A stretch of DNA of 64,000 nucleotides from Phaeoceros laevis. Its lineage: Eukaryota; Anthocerotophyta; Anthocerotopsida; Notothyladales. Where the stretch lies: positions 18,162 through 82,161 of the forward strand of contig JBNGIQ010009014.1 of assembly GCA_049999765.1 (NCBI GenBank), given 5' to 3'. Of the stretch, positions 1-11,681 are shown in pieces. Position 1 is the first letter of the stretch; each line of letters opens with the position of its first letter. A program made the translations under genes and the position numbers. The notes below the pieces were generated by a model. It saw nothing but the letters and a program-made list of their open reading frames with translations. It had not been told where the DNA came from and did no database searches.

Positions 1-833
1 CGATCAATAGACCGGGGCCCATTTTGTGTTTTCATCGGATCGATCACCGTTGAAGAGCTGAGACGCCGGATGGAAGAGACTCCAGACTATAAGCATAGTT
101 GGGGTGAGGTGAAGGATGAGGCAGGGGGTGTTGTGTTACATAGCAGTGCAGACTGGGGGGCTGCTCTCCTGGATGGACCACCCTCAAGGGTTGGCACTCA
201 AAAGCCTCCAGCAGGAGAACAGCTTTCCTCGCCTCGACACATCTTTGTGACACGAGAGGATGTCGGCTGGTTACCCAAGTGGTGGCCAAAGTCCAGATCG
301 GAAAAGTGGTGCCTCTAAGGTTACACCTGCAATGCGAGTGGCGCGATGGAGAGCATCCGGTGGACAACCAGCCTGGACGTACTTTCTTTGTAGTCGACAG
401 CAAATTTGCGTATCAGCAAGGCTTCCTCAGGACCGCAGTCAACGTAGGAGCTCTTGCACTCAAGGCGGGAGGCGTGGTGGTACCGGGCATGAGTGTGGCA
501 GGCGACGCTGTAGGGAGCGTTGCCTGGTATCAGGGCTCTCCAGTTTACGACGACACTATAGAGTCCTTCTCTGGACGAATAGGTAGGCAGGAATCGGACC
601 CCGCTTGGGAGGAGGAGTTGCGGGCGCTGGTGGAGCAGGATCTGCAGCAAAGCGTCCCAGGTACCTGGATGAAGGAATTTTTCAATCGTGACACCAACTC
701 AGGTTGTCGTGATTTCAAAATCACTTTCCTGCTGACTGAGATGGAATATGCCGACACATCTTCAAGGGCTCTCCTCTGTGAAGAGCATTGTACAGAGGGA
801 CGGGACCTGGGGCTGGTTCACAGAGTGAAGTGA
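1..833 (+). CDS. 3' part of an unrecognised gene (5' end off window)
   Basis: An open plus-strand frame covers about 165-833 and ends in TGA after the residues LVHRVK. The clearest protein-like part (about 279-760) contains HPVDNQPG, then an alanine- and glycine-rich amphipathic stretch, then an acidic helix-like segment beginning ESDPAWEEELRALVEQ. I have a weak memory of similar HPVxxQPG segments near the C-termini of large NB-ARC or Roco-type multidomain proteins of seed-free plants, but no catalytic motif is visible here, so I leave the function open. No intron was resolved in the visible part, and the frame upstream of about 165 is uncertain; another frame (70-318) also looks partly coding, which could reflect an exon junction or decay. 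The gene begins outside the window, or this is a relic. Confidence 0.35.
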
Positions 834-836
834 GCC

Positions 837-1615
837 AACGGGCTGCACTGAGGCTGGATGAGCCAATGCCTTGTTCAAAACAGCAACCATTTGAGCTACT
901 CTTGTGTTAAAGAAAACAAATTTGTCAGTAGAGAAGTCTTCCTTTTGCAATCTGGTTGTTGCTTCAAGTAAGTCATTGTTAACCTACATGAGTTGCTCCC
1001 TTTATCGACATGGCATATGAGCAATTCGGAACACGGTGTGTTGTGCCAGAGCTTGGTCTCTTCAGCAGACTCAAGACTTCTGGTTCAAGAAGCAATTTAT
1101 GCATACTGCTATTGCATGGTAGACATAATGCCAGTTGGTGGGCAGTTATCTGCCTCCCAGCATAGCCTTTGAAATCGCAAAAAGAACAAATGCACGAGCC
1201 AACAACAAGCAACTCCGCTTAGATTCCCAAACTTTCTTGATTACTGTCCCTGCTCACTGCCATCTTTCATCACCCTCATCCCCTGGCCAGAGCATGTTGG
1301 AACACTTCAAAGTAGCCTTCAGCTCCTCAATCAACTTGGGAGGACCTTGTAGACCTCCCTTGCTCCCCTTAAGTGGCTTACTAAATGAAGATGGATGCGG
1401 TAGACTGGTGCTTGCTGTAGGGCAGGGCACGGCTTAGCTACACCAAGAGGGGAGCAAGGGCACCGGTTCGGTCGTGATGCGTGCAGCTGGTCAGAGCAAC
1501 GTAGGACGGGGAAACTGGAGGTTCCGGTGAAGCGCAATGAAGTTCGAGTGCGAGCCGGGGAGCAGCAGAAGTAATCTCGAGAACTGTCGTCACTCTGGGA
1601 AACGTCCCAGCCGAA
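837..1615. other. Intergenic, nothing recognised
   Basis: This 779-bp stretch lies between the stop of the first partial gene and the start of the coiled-coil gene. Reading frames are short on both strands and I see no RNA gene or repeat. It presumably holds a 3' end and the next promoter. Confidence 0.5.
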
Positions 1616-2289
1616 ATGGACAGCAATTGCAAGCCTCTTTTCTGTGAGACAACAGAGCCAATTTTAGAGCCACAGCTGCCTGAGGGAACACCTAGTGAGC
1701 CATCGCGGGCGGAGCTTCTGCGCAGTAACGCGGCTTTGCGGTTGTTGCTTTCGCTACGTTCTCTTCAGTATGCAGGTGTGTCTCACCTCAGGTCCAGTGG
1801 CAGATCACATACTAACGCAGAATGCACTGGAATTCAACAGTGCAATCCCTAGTTGTGCAATCAGGCACATGTTGAACATTTTGAGCTGAACAGAAGGATG
1901 GAAGTGTGTCAGCAGGAATTGAAATGTGGTTCGATTGTCTGCTGTTTTGGCAGAAATCAGGAGCTCAAAGACCTGCGTCATCTGCAAAGACAAGAATACA
2001 GACGAGTTGTTTAAGGTAGTTCTCCGAGTCATTTGAGATTGTCAAACAAAGCTGTCTTGAAAGCATTGTGGTTGCTTTTGGCTTTACAACAGTGTTAAAG
2101 AGCCTTGCCAATGGCTTTTGCCAGGAACGGGACCGCCTGCTTGCAGATTTAAGACTTGCGGAAGCAAATGTGCAATCAGAGCGTGCAAAGCATCGGCAGC
2201 GACGGGACCGGCTAATGTATGCGGATATGGCCAGACTTGGCTTGTTTGTTGCTGGCATGTTGTTGGTGGTTTGGATCATGAGTGCATAA
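1616..2289 (+). CDS. Small coiled-coil, tail-anchored membrane protein (spliced, structure tentative)
   Basis: The first exon begins at ATG 1616 and reads MDSNCKPLFCETTEPILEPQ onward, becoming helical with RAELLRSNAALRLLLSLRSL; it probably ends near 1767 or 1775. The last exon follows the acceptor TTTTGCCAG and begins ERDRLLADLRLAEANVQ; it is a charged coiled coil ending in one hydrophobic segment (LGLFVAGMLLVVWIMS) two residues from the stop, the layout of a tail-anchored protein. At least one middle exon lies around 1954-2017. One frame gives a coil (NQELKDLRHLQRQEYRR) but meets a stop; another gives a Cys-x2-Cys segment (KTCVICKDKNTDELFK) that runs cleanly to a GTAG donor. I could not decide between them. 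No family recognised. The C-terminal exon is the most convincing part. Confidence 0.45.
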
Positions 2290-2491
2290 ATTCCGAGGTC
2301 AAGACCAGTGCGGCATTGAGGCCTTTGCCGGGAGTGCCTAGGCAGCTTTATAGAGTACAACTATTTAGGACATGACATTGCAGACAATTCATCCTCAACT
2401 TTTTTAGTAGCCTTCATGAAGCTCCTTCTAGACAGTAGGGGTTGGTTTTGAGACTGAACCAAAGGTTGTCGTCAACACCTGGCCACGTAGT

Positions 2492-3364
2492 TTGGCTATG
2501 GCAGCTGGCATGTGTATGGCGTTGCAAAGCACAGTGGCAACTTCATGGCGGGGAAGTCTAGCCACCTCCTCCCCGCCAGCAGCAAGCACAGTACTGCTTC
2601 AGCCGGCCATGTCAGCTCGGTGCAGGAGTGACGGCAGCGAGTATATGACTAGGGGAGGGGAGGTGCAGCGCTCAGTGCTCTCCAACGAGGGCAGGCAGAA
2701 GCTGAACTTGGCAGCGGACCGCGAATTTTACAGCTTTCCCAGGTTCGTCAAGCATGTAGACGATGGCTTTCTTGCTTCCCTCACGCAGCTCTACAGGGAG
2801 CGAGTGCCAGAGGGAGCAGAGGTGCTGGATTTGATGAGCTCCTGGGTCAGCCATCTCCCTCCGGAGAGGCGCTACAAGAGAGTGGTCGGCCATGGCCTCA
2901 ATGCTGCGGAACTTGGCCGCAACCCTCGGCTGGAGCACTTCTTCATCAAAGACCTCAACCAGGAGCAGGAACTGGCTGCTGCCGACGGCAGCTTCGATGC
3001 TGTGTTGTGTGCCGTGAGCGTTCAGTACCTGCAACAGCCTGAGAAGGTATTCGCAGAGATTTACCGCGTGCTGCGGCCCGGGGGAGTCTGCATTGTGAGC
3101 TTCAGCAACCGCATGTTCTACGATAAGGCGGTTGCAGCGTGGCGGGAGGGGTCTGCCTACAGCCGAGTACAATTAGTGGTGCGGTACTTCCAGTGCGTGG
3201 CAGGCTTCACTCAGGCGGAGGTAGTGCGGGCTTCGCCTGGAGCAGGCTCTGCCCAGGCTGAAGGCTGGTTTGCAGGGCTAAGGCGCTTCTTTCAGGGCAT
3301 CTCGCAGGCTACAGATCCGTTTTATGCTGTGATCGCCTACCGCAACTTCAAGCCCAGTGATTGA
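2492..3364 (+). CDS. SAM-dependent methyltransferase (type 11), plastid-targeted, single exon
   Basis: A 290-residue uninterrupted frame. The first 45 or so residues are rich in Ala, Ser and Thr and poor in acidic residues, as in a chloroplast transit peptide. The catalytic domain is a class I Rossmann methyltransferase: a motif I region AEVLDLMSSWVSHLP (about residues 108-122, without the usual GxGxG), GHGLNAAELGRNP (residues about 133-145), the acidic-strand motif FDAVLCAVSVQYLQ, and the Methyltransf_11 hallmark EIYRVLRPGGVCIVSFSNR. This matches a small plant and cyanobacterial family of UbiE-like methyltransferases whose substrate I cannot name. Two ATG codons lie close together (2492 and 2498); I take the first. 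It has no introns, unlike several neighbours. Confidence 0.85.
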   Translation: MAMAAGMCMALQSTVATSWRGSLATSSPPAASTVLLQPAMSARCRSDGSEYMTRGGEVQRSVLSNEGRQKLNLAADREFYSFPRFVKHVDDGFLASLTQLYRERVPEGAEVLDLMSSWVSHLPPERRYKRVVGHGLNAAELGRNPRLEHFFIKDLNQEQELAAADGSFDAVLCAVSVQYLQQPEKVFAEIYRVLRPGGVCIVSFSNRMFYDKAVAAWREGSAYSRVQLVVRYFQCVAGFTQAEVVRASPGAGSAQAEGWFAGLRRFFQGISQATDPFYAVIAYRNFKPSD

Positions 3365-3725
3365 AAGCTCGAGACTAGATTTTGCTCGAAACAGTTTTCA
3401 AATGCCACCCCCACGAACCAGGAAAGGAGTTGCAGCCTGAGGTTCGCAAAAGTAACTTGGATTGTCCCTGCCGATGGAACCTCACTGTTTTGTGTGGACT
3501 CCCTGTTTTTTCGGCAGTTATAAAAGAACAGAAAGCATGATGGCATGATGCGAGTGGATGTGGAGCGAGACTTCGCCACCTGCGTGGTACGGAAGTACCC
3601 TGCTGTGAACATCATACATAAAAGACACTTCTTCTTCCCTCGGAGTGCTGCAATTGTGCACTGCAGTGTAATCCAGTTTGAGGTTGGAAGCTCGAACTCG
3701 ATCTAGAACCACAATTTGAGCAGAC
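3365..3725. other. Intergenic, nothing recognised
   Basis: A 361-bp spacer between the methyltransferase stop and the aldo-keto reductase start. I see no convincing reading frame, RNA or repeat. It probably contains the old promoter of the downstream pseudogene. Confidence 0.5.
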
Positions 3726-5202
<1,477 letters not shown>

Positions 5203-5858
5203 TCGTGTCCTCTTGTTCATGAACTCAACCTGTGACTAGCTAGAGCTCGAAGGCTGAAGGTTATGAATTTTGAAATCGTTCCCAATCGCCTCGAGGTTTG
5301 GAACTTCAGAGAAGAAAATCCCCTTCATGGAGGGAGCTGTCAAACTTCTACCGCCATCCTGCGGGACCGCTGCTTTTTTGTCTTTGCAGCTCAATACTTG
5401 AACACACACAGGTCTGCTCCGTGACCTTTGTTGTTGTTGTTCTTCCTCTCCCATCAGCGTGCTTCCGAGACTACACTGAGCGTCCAGATATGGAGGCTAT
5501 AATCCACTTGATTAGAGGCACGACTTGAAAGCTTGATCATCTCGTTCCAAAGCCTCCAAGAACAGGACTAGCATTAGAAAAACGTTCTTCCCTGCTACAG
5601 CAGGTTTGATTCCAACCCGTCGAAAGACCAGTTTACCGACTCTCAAAGTCACCTAAAAGAACCCCGTAAGCACAAGTCACAAACTCTTGTAGACTCAACC
5701 ACAAAACCAGCGTGTGCGGAGATGAGCGTCTGAAGAGCAACTGATGGGGTGTTTGAAGCTCAAACTTAAGTTGAGTGGCATGGGATAGTGCAAATTGGAG
5801 CCCGGCGGTTCCATGTGTGCTGTCTGAGAAGAAGAAGTTTATTCCCGGTGTGTGATTT
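5203..5858. other. Intergenic, nothing recognised
   Basis: This 656-bp stretch follows the aldo-keto reductase pseudogene. It contains short frames only. There is no clear TATA box close to the next start and no repeat that I can see. Confidence 0.45.
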
Positions 5859-7544
5859 ATGCCCGCAGTGGAGCAAAGTATGGGCTCGGAGCCAACCTTG
5901 GAGGGCTTTGAGCCCGTCTACGGGCGCGCTGAGGGCCAACAGCCAGAGGCTGCCGTTCCACACACCATGCTGGCCTTTATCTTCGCCCTCCGCTCCCCAG
6001 ACGCTGGCCATGTTCATTTGCAGGCCACTGACTTTCATTCCAACACCTGGCATGCATTGAAGAGTCTGGAGCAGTTGGAATGGCTGGTAAGAAATCGCCG
6101 CTTGAAGCAAGTCATTTTCCTCATCACGGATAGGGTTTGCAATTGATTGAGTTTGCAAAGGCAGACACCAGATTTTTTTCCACCAGAATCAGCTGAGGCT
6201 TTATTGGATGCTGCAGAGGGATGAAGTGGGACTAGGTGGTTCATGGGAGGATTTTCTTGCGTACCTACGATCAGCTTTTGCATCAGACAACGTGAAGCTC
6301 ATACTCGGTGGTGGCTCTTCCAATGCTGTTGGCGGCCATGGTGCCTTCCCACCCATCCATTTCATGACGGAGTTTGCAGATGAAACACAGGTGCCTTTTA
6401 GTGTGACGTTTGTACCGCATGAACTTAACTGTTCTGCTCCTTTTGGGATGTAGTGGATGATAGGGACGAATATAGTACTTCTAGGTTCATACTCAAAGGC
6501 TGTAAGGAAGCTCAAGGTTTGCTGTGGTGGTTATAGGTGCGACGACGGCAAGAATAGTTGCCCAGAAAGCGAAGGGCTCCCCTAAGATATCGCTGGCATT
6601 AACAAGGCTTGGGGGACCTTCTGCGAAGGATGTGATGGGACAAATTGCAGTGGAACTCTCCCAAGCGTACCGAAGCCTATCTCAAGCTCTTGCAGATGGT
6701 ACTTTGCAGCTCGAAGTTCTGTTGAGGAGTTCTATGTATTACGTGGCTTTCAATGCTGATGGTTGTATGTGTTTTCAACAGAAAAAGCTCGAGCAAATGG
6801 ACTGGCAACTGCTCTTGGTGCAGAGAAGGTATAGTTTTTCCAACTGTGCAGCCTGAGTGCTTGTTCATGTCTGTCATGTTGTTGGAGACAAGAGATAGAG
6901 GTATTTCAACAGGATTGTTGTGTTCTGAGTGACTGTTCTGGTTGGTGAAAAAGAAAGACTAAGGGCATTGTAGGAGGTTGTGCATTTCTGAATCTACTCG
7001 ACTAAGACTTAATTGTGAATGTGGGTTCTCAAGGATAAATCTGAAAAGCTTCAGCAGCAAATCGAGGCAACTTCTTTCACTGGAAAGAAGAGGAAGCTTG
7101 GTTCTGGCTCGCAAATTGCGTCAACCTCGAAGCAAGAAGATTACAAAAGCCCTTCTGTGTCCCAGCTGCAAATTGAAACTCCACTGGCTACTCCTACTTC
7201 TGGTACAGAACTTGGTACTTCTTCGTTTTGTTGTTAAGCCAGATTAAAGCACCCCTTTCGTATGGCGGTTCCTCTGAAATCAGGTTTGGCCCATCAGGTA
7301 AGTAACCGGTGGTGGTTGTGTGTAGCAGAAAAAGCTGCAGATGAACCAGCAAAGCCTGCTCCAAGTCGTCCCAAGATGCGGTTGGTCCCACCGTCTTCCC
7401 GGAGGTACATACGCTCCAAAGTTTTTGTAGGTTATGTTTTCTGAACTAGGGATGCGCATGCTTGGCAGCTCATATCTTACTGGCATTGGGCTCTGCAGGG
7501 GCAAGCGGAAAGGGACCACCATAGCTGCTGATGATGATGAGTGA
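5859..7544 (+). CDS. Putative XRCC4/XLF/PAXX-superfamily protein (seven exons)
   Basis: Seven exons join in phase: 5859-6086, 6193-6400, 6537-6698, 6782-6828, 7034-7202, 7329-7404 and 7499-7544, giving 311 residues. The N-terminal ~140 residues look like a compact beta-rich head (VHLQATDFHSNTWHALKSLE, SWEDFLAYLRSAF, DNVKLILGGG). A segment ISLALTRLGGPSAKDVMGQI follows, then a helical coiled coil (QAYRSLSQALADEKARANG through DKSEKLQQQIEA), then a disordered Lys/Ser/Pro tail ending GKRKGTTIAADDDE, basic then acidic. Head, coiled coil and a basic Ku-binding-like tail is the architecture of the XRCC4, XLF and PAXX family of non-homologous end-joining scaffolds; size and tail fit PAXX best. That assignment is inferred from architecture and needs a profile search. 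The second acceptor could be 6 nt earlier. If correct, the protein acts in the nucleus with Ku70/80 and DNA ligase IV. Confidence 0.5.
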
Positions 7545-8562
7545 CTGTGCACAAGCCTTAACTCTCGCAGGATGCGGTTCATGCACACTCAACGCCAAAA
7601 ACACAATGCGATGCCTGCAAAATGGTTGGTGACATGGAGGATGTCGCAGGTAGATCGAGCGACCAGATTTTTTCGTATTATTGAAGGCATGACAGTTGCC
7701 TTGTCGGCACAGAGCCCCATCTCGACTACTAGCAGATTGCAAATTGGGGGTCAGGGTCGTGCACCACGAGCACCACCAGTGAGGAACTTTATAATATTGT
7801 CGTTGGCAGAATAAGAGGATCCGGAGCCGTGTTCACTGGAATGGCTGTCCTCGTTTTCAAGCAAGTGACGTCCTGTACGTGTAAATTATGCATGTGCCGG
7901 TGCACAGGATCGCTGAGCTGAGTTGTCTGTAGACAACCCAGCACACCCTGGGACGACCTGCCGATGTCGAATCCAGCCCCTTGGATGGACCGGGACCAAT
8001 CAGCCGTCTAGCATGGGCAGAACATGTGTCCTATTTATCTCGGGGGCCCTACCGACAACGTATCAGAGACGCTGCACTCACAATCGCATGGGTATCTTTT
8101 GCTTTGCAAAAAGCACGAACCTGTACAACTTCCGCATTGGCAGGTGCCTCAGATGGCACCAGTTCTGCAGGTTGCACGGCCCCACCTGCAAACATGGCAA
8201 GCTGCCTTCAACAACCCTTCTCTCTCCTGCATGCCTGCCGGCTGCCATCCGGTGCAGTTCTTCATAAACGCTGAACTGGCATGAAGTGCCCGGCTTTGTA
8301 CAGTGCAGCAAAGGTTGCCGACAAGTGACGTAAAGTACTGGGGAACCGACGAACCTTCCACGTGAGGTCCAAGAACTTCCACTTTCCTTCTTTGAAACGA
8401 GGAAAGCAAGAGTTTTCGAAGAAACGTGGTCAAAGAGGAACTGCATGATGACATATCCGGAGGCGTATGATTGTTTACTCATAAAAGCAGATACTCAGTG
8501 ACAGTCTACTGGTGCTCCGACGTAAGCCAAGACACAACTAGCTCCACTATGGACGGTCACTG
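7545..8562. other. Intergenic, nothing recognised
   Basis: About 1 kb between two convergent genes. Several overlapping short frames exist around 7.9-8.3 kb but none resembles a protein family. The 3' untranslated regions of both neighbours must lie here. Confidence 0.45.
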
Positions 8563-10445
8563 CTACCTACCTTCGTGAATCACCATTCTGCCAGATTTCG
8601 TTCTTGTGAAGAGGCTCTCGATGACATCATCCCAGTTCGTCTTGGTGGGAGCTTTATCTGTGCTCGATCCGTTTTCCCTGTCCTTCGTCTGGATTGTCAC
8701 ATCCACACTCTGTGTTCTTGGATCTTCAGAGCTCACACCACTTGGTTCGCCCGACCCCAAAGCAATGGCATCCGAGCTGCTGTCCGTCTCATATCTGTCG
8801 GAGTCAAACGTGCCATATGAAGGGGAGAAAGCGTAAGGCACATGCAGACTCACAGCCCTCTCCAAAGCTGCCTTGTATGCCTGCTTATGGTCATCCACTA
8901 TGGACTTCTTCCTGTCCATTTTCTGTGGTGCTGGTATTGCCGTTGCCCGCTCCTCTTCCTCCATCAGCTGCCAGCAGGACAAACTTTTTCAATATAGACT
9001 ACTGAAACAACAGCCCTTCACCTGCTACAAGTTTGCTTTGCGAAAGGTGTACCTGAAATGCTTTTTGAGCCTCTTGCTCAATACAGATGATTGAGTGGTC
9101 TGACGTAGCGTTGCAAGATAGAACCACATGTTCAAACCTTCCCGTCACTGGGATGTCACATTTAACCACAGGATCCTCGCGCCCACACCTACAGCAAAAT
9201 GTGAAATAGGTTGAATCTCAGTTCCTACTATGGCGCTGGGCTGTTTCCAAGTGTGCTGAAACTGCATACAGAAAAGGCCTTGTACCTACAAAACTTCCGC
9301 TCTACGATATGATACATACGACCTGGTGCATACAACCTCCTTGGATCCTTGAACATCCTCTCTTCTGATATACATGTGTCTCGGACGCATCGGAAGCACA
9401 ACAAGCACGGCAAACTGTTCACCCATCCATACAATGTGATTAGCACCAAACCTAGTAGGAGACTACTGTTGCCTTGCAATCGGTGGACCAACTTCTAAGA
9501 ATCTTACATGCATGCGAGGGAAACCATTGAAGTCTGTCAAGGTTGTTACCAGAAAATGGAGCTGAAGATGTCCTCTAAAGGGGTAGATGTCCGAGGCAGA
9601 AAGTCATCCTGAACACAAGAACCCTTCTTGTGTGACTCAAAAAAGCTACATAAAGGACAACGACTACAAGAAGGAACCCTCGGGTGCAACTCGAAGCTAC
9701 ATAATGGAACATGAAACAGTACCAAGCTAACTGATTGTACCTGCAGGATGACCGAGTTGATAATATCAGCATGTCTGACGGCCAGATTCAGTGACATACA
9801 CCTGGGAGGTGCCAAGGCAAAGCACCTGAACCTCTTTCTGGAGATGCTCCCAAGCCGATCCCTGTTGCTGGCAATCACCATCGTTGCAAGAGACGCCACC
9901 CCGGCACCAAGAGAATGACCTGCCAGAGAGAGGGTGTAGCTCGGATACTCCTTCAACAAGCTTGTCAGAGTCTCCGCTTCCTGGTTGAGCAGCCAAGCTG
10001 CAGCCTTCAACAGCCCGTTGTGCACATAGCCTCCATCGAACATCTGTTTCCCCAAACTGTTGTCTAGGAGCAAGGCGTAGTCGCTCTCCCTGCCCAAATT
10101 CAAACCCCTCACAGCAAGTACTATGTCGCTGTGATCATGGTCGACATAGAGCAGATAGGGCGGTGCATTTCCCTGAGTGTCGGTGTAGAATGCCCTCTTC
10201 AGGACATTTTCAGGCTTCATCCTGTAGCCTCCAGGAGGCGCCCATAGGGGATTTGCCAGGTCATCCTCGTAGACAGCCAAAATGTATCGACACATGCGAG
10301 GGACGGGCTCAAAGTCCTCCGACTCAGCTGGCTTCCAATTCTCACTGTCCAATGCTCCCGTGTAAAGACATCTCCTCCAAACCCAGCGAGCACAACCCAA
10401 CAGATATACGCATTCTAACAGCGGGACCCCCAATGCAAGCGACAT
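8563..10445 (-). CDS. Class-3 (alpha/beta hydrolase) lipase with mono-/diacylglycerol lipase N-terminal region
   Basis: Five minus-strand exons join in phase: 10445-9741, 9608-9550, 9414-9286, 9188-9053 and 8967-8563, giving 477 residues. The order is a hydrophobic N-terminal segment, the lipase N-terminal region (ENVLKRAFYTDTQGNAPPYL), a core with DIVLAVRG and the nucleophile elbow LAGHSLGAGVASL, then FRCFALAPPRCMSLNLAV, DDFLPRTSTPLEDIF, a Cys-rich LPCLLCFRCVRDTC, KDPRRLYAPGRMYHIV and GRFEHVVLSCNATSDHSI, whose Asp/His could complete the triad. The C-terminal exon is polar and probably disordered. I recall the same layout in the Arabidopsis lipase family of At3g14075 and At4g16070, sometimes annotated as calmodulin-binding or heat-shock related. 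Expected substrate is mono- or diacylglycerol; the true substrate is not shown by sequence. Splice phases support all four introns. Confidence 0.88.
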
Positions 10446-11681
10446 TCTAATTTCGTAGTCAGCGTGTTGATGCCACCCGTAGCTCCTCTATCCAAATTCG
10501 CAAGTCACACAAGCACTCCCGGGAGCACCTGAACACCTGATACTTGCACAGTGCGCCTGAACATGTTCAATCACTCCACCAGCCCAGATTTCAGAGACCA
10601 AGTTGTCGGACAGTTGGGCACTCGGCTCCAATTTGTGGACACTTAGCTCACAGTCCGGGCAGAACTGAAGGCCGTTCAGAGACATGCGCGATCTCATTCC
10701 TCTCCTCTGTATCCATCCTCAGAACAATCAAGCTGTGGGAAGGTCTCTTGAGCTCCAACAACGGTCCGATGGAACCAGGAAATCACGTAAGCGTGATCAG
10801 CACGGCACCAAAGCACCTTTCTCCCTGAAAACATCAACTTCCACCACGATTTCCAGAAGAGTGAGCCGTGATAAGGAGCAGAGTCCCTGCCGATGCACAG
10901 ACTTGGGCTGTGTACTCATTTCTCCTGGCCGTTGAAGCGTTGAGGAAACTGCCCACCCTCGCCGCATTGGACATTCTCTTTCTCCTCTTTCTCTTGAACA
11001 AGCCTCTGGCCACGTCCGACACCTGTCCTACTTTGATTCCTGGTTTATTCCAGGATAGCATTGTTTACACCTCAAACGTGAACACCGTTTAATCACGATG
11101 ATGTTTACCTCACAGATTACATGCTTTCACTTGGCACCGGCCATATTTCACAAGGCTCGCTTATTCTAGTTTCTCGAGCACGTTGATTGGCACAACCGAC
11201 GGCATAATGTGCCTTATTATAACCAATGCCGTGCAGCAAGGGAGCCTGCTTCGACCAAAAAAAATGCTGGCTTGTTGTCCTTCCAAGTTCGAAGTAAGCC
11301 TGCAGCAGCAACGTAACAAAATTATGGTCCACATTGCAGAGAAGATAGTGTTATATGCATGTTGATCGCCCCGTAAAGTCAAATTAATTCTCTGCCAGGA
11401 AAGAACAGAAAGGAAGCAACGATATATTAGCGAGATTGGGGGACAACACCATACCTTCATGCTTTTTACGCTGTCAGTGTCCAGGACCTTTAGCAAGTCG
11501 CCCCGAAGCTAAAAGTTGGAGGCAACGATTGTTGCACAGAAGCCTTGCAGGTTGCTGCAAACTTGATGAGTCATCCTGTGTCTGGAAGATGGTTTGGCAG
11601 GATCATAGAACATGTGTGCAGTTTGTTTCTGGTCCCCTGCATTGTATATGTGCTTGACGTGCTCAGCAACAAAACCATGGT
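10446..11681. other. Spacer between lipase promoter and RNase E/G 3' end
   Basis: About 1.2 kb lying 5' of the lipase (minus) and 3' of the RNase E/G gene (minus). A 75-residue basic minus-strand frame (10834-11061) is the only conspicuous one and resembles no family I know. I see no RNA gene or repeat. Confidence 0.45.

Noticed and set aside
2672-3172. 166-codon minus-strand frame
   Set aside because: Lies wholly within the methyltransferase gene in antisense and has no family resemblance.
7560-7690. Possible extra exon with Cys-x2-Cys (TQCDACKMVGDMEDVAG)
   Set aside because: It follows an acceptor-like CTCGCAG, but the upstream gene already ends in phase with a stop at 7544 and I found no donor that would join it.
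10834-11061. 75-residue basic minus-strand frame
   Set aside because: Short, no family resemblance, no splice or promoter context; could be chance.
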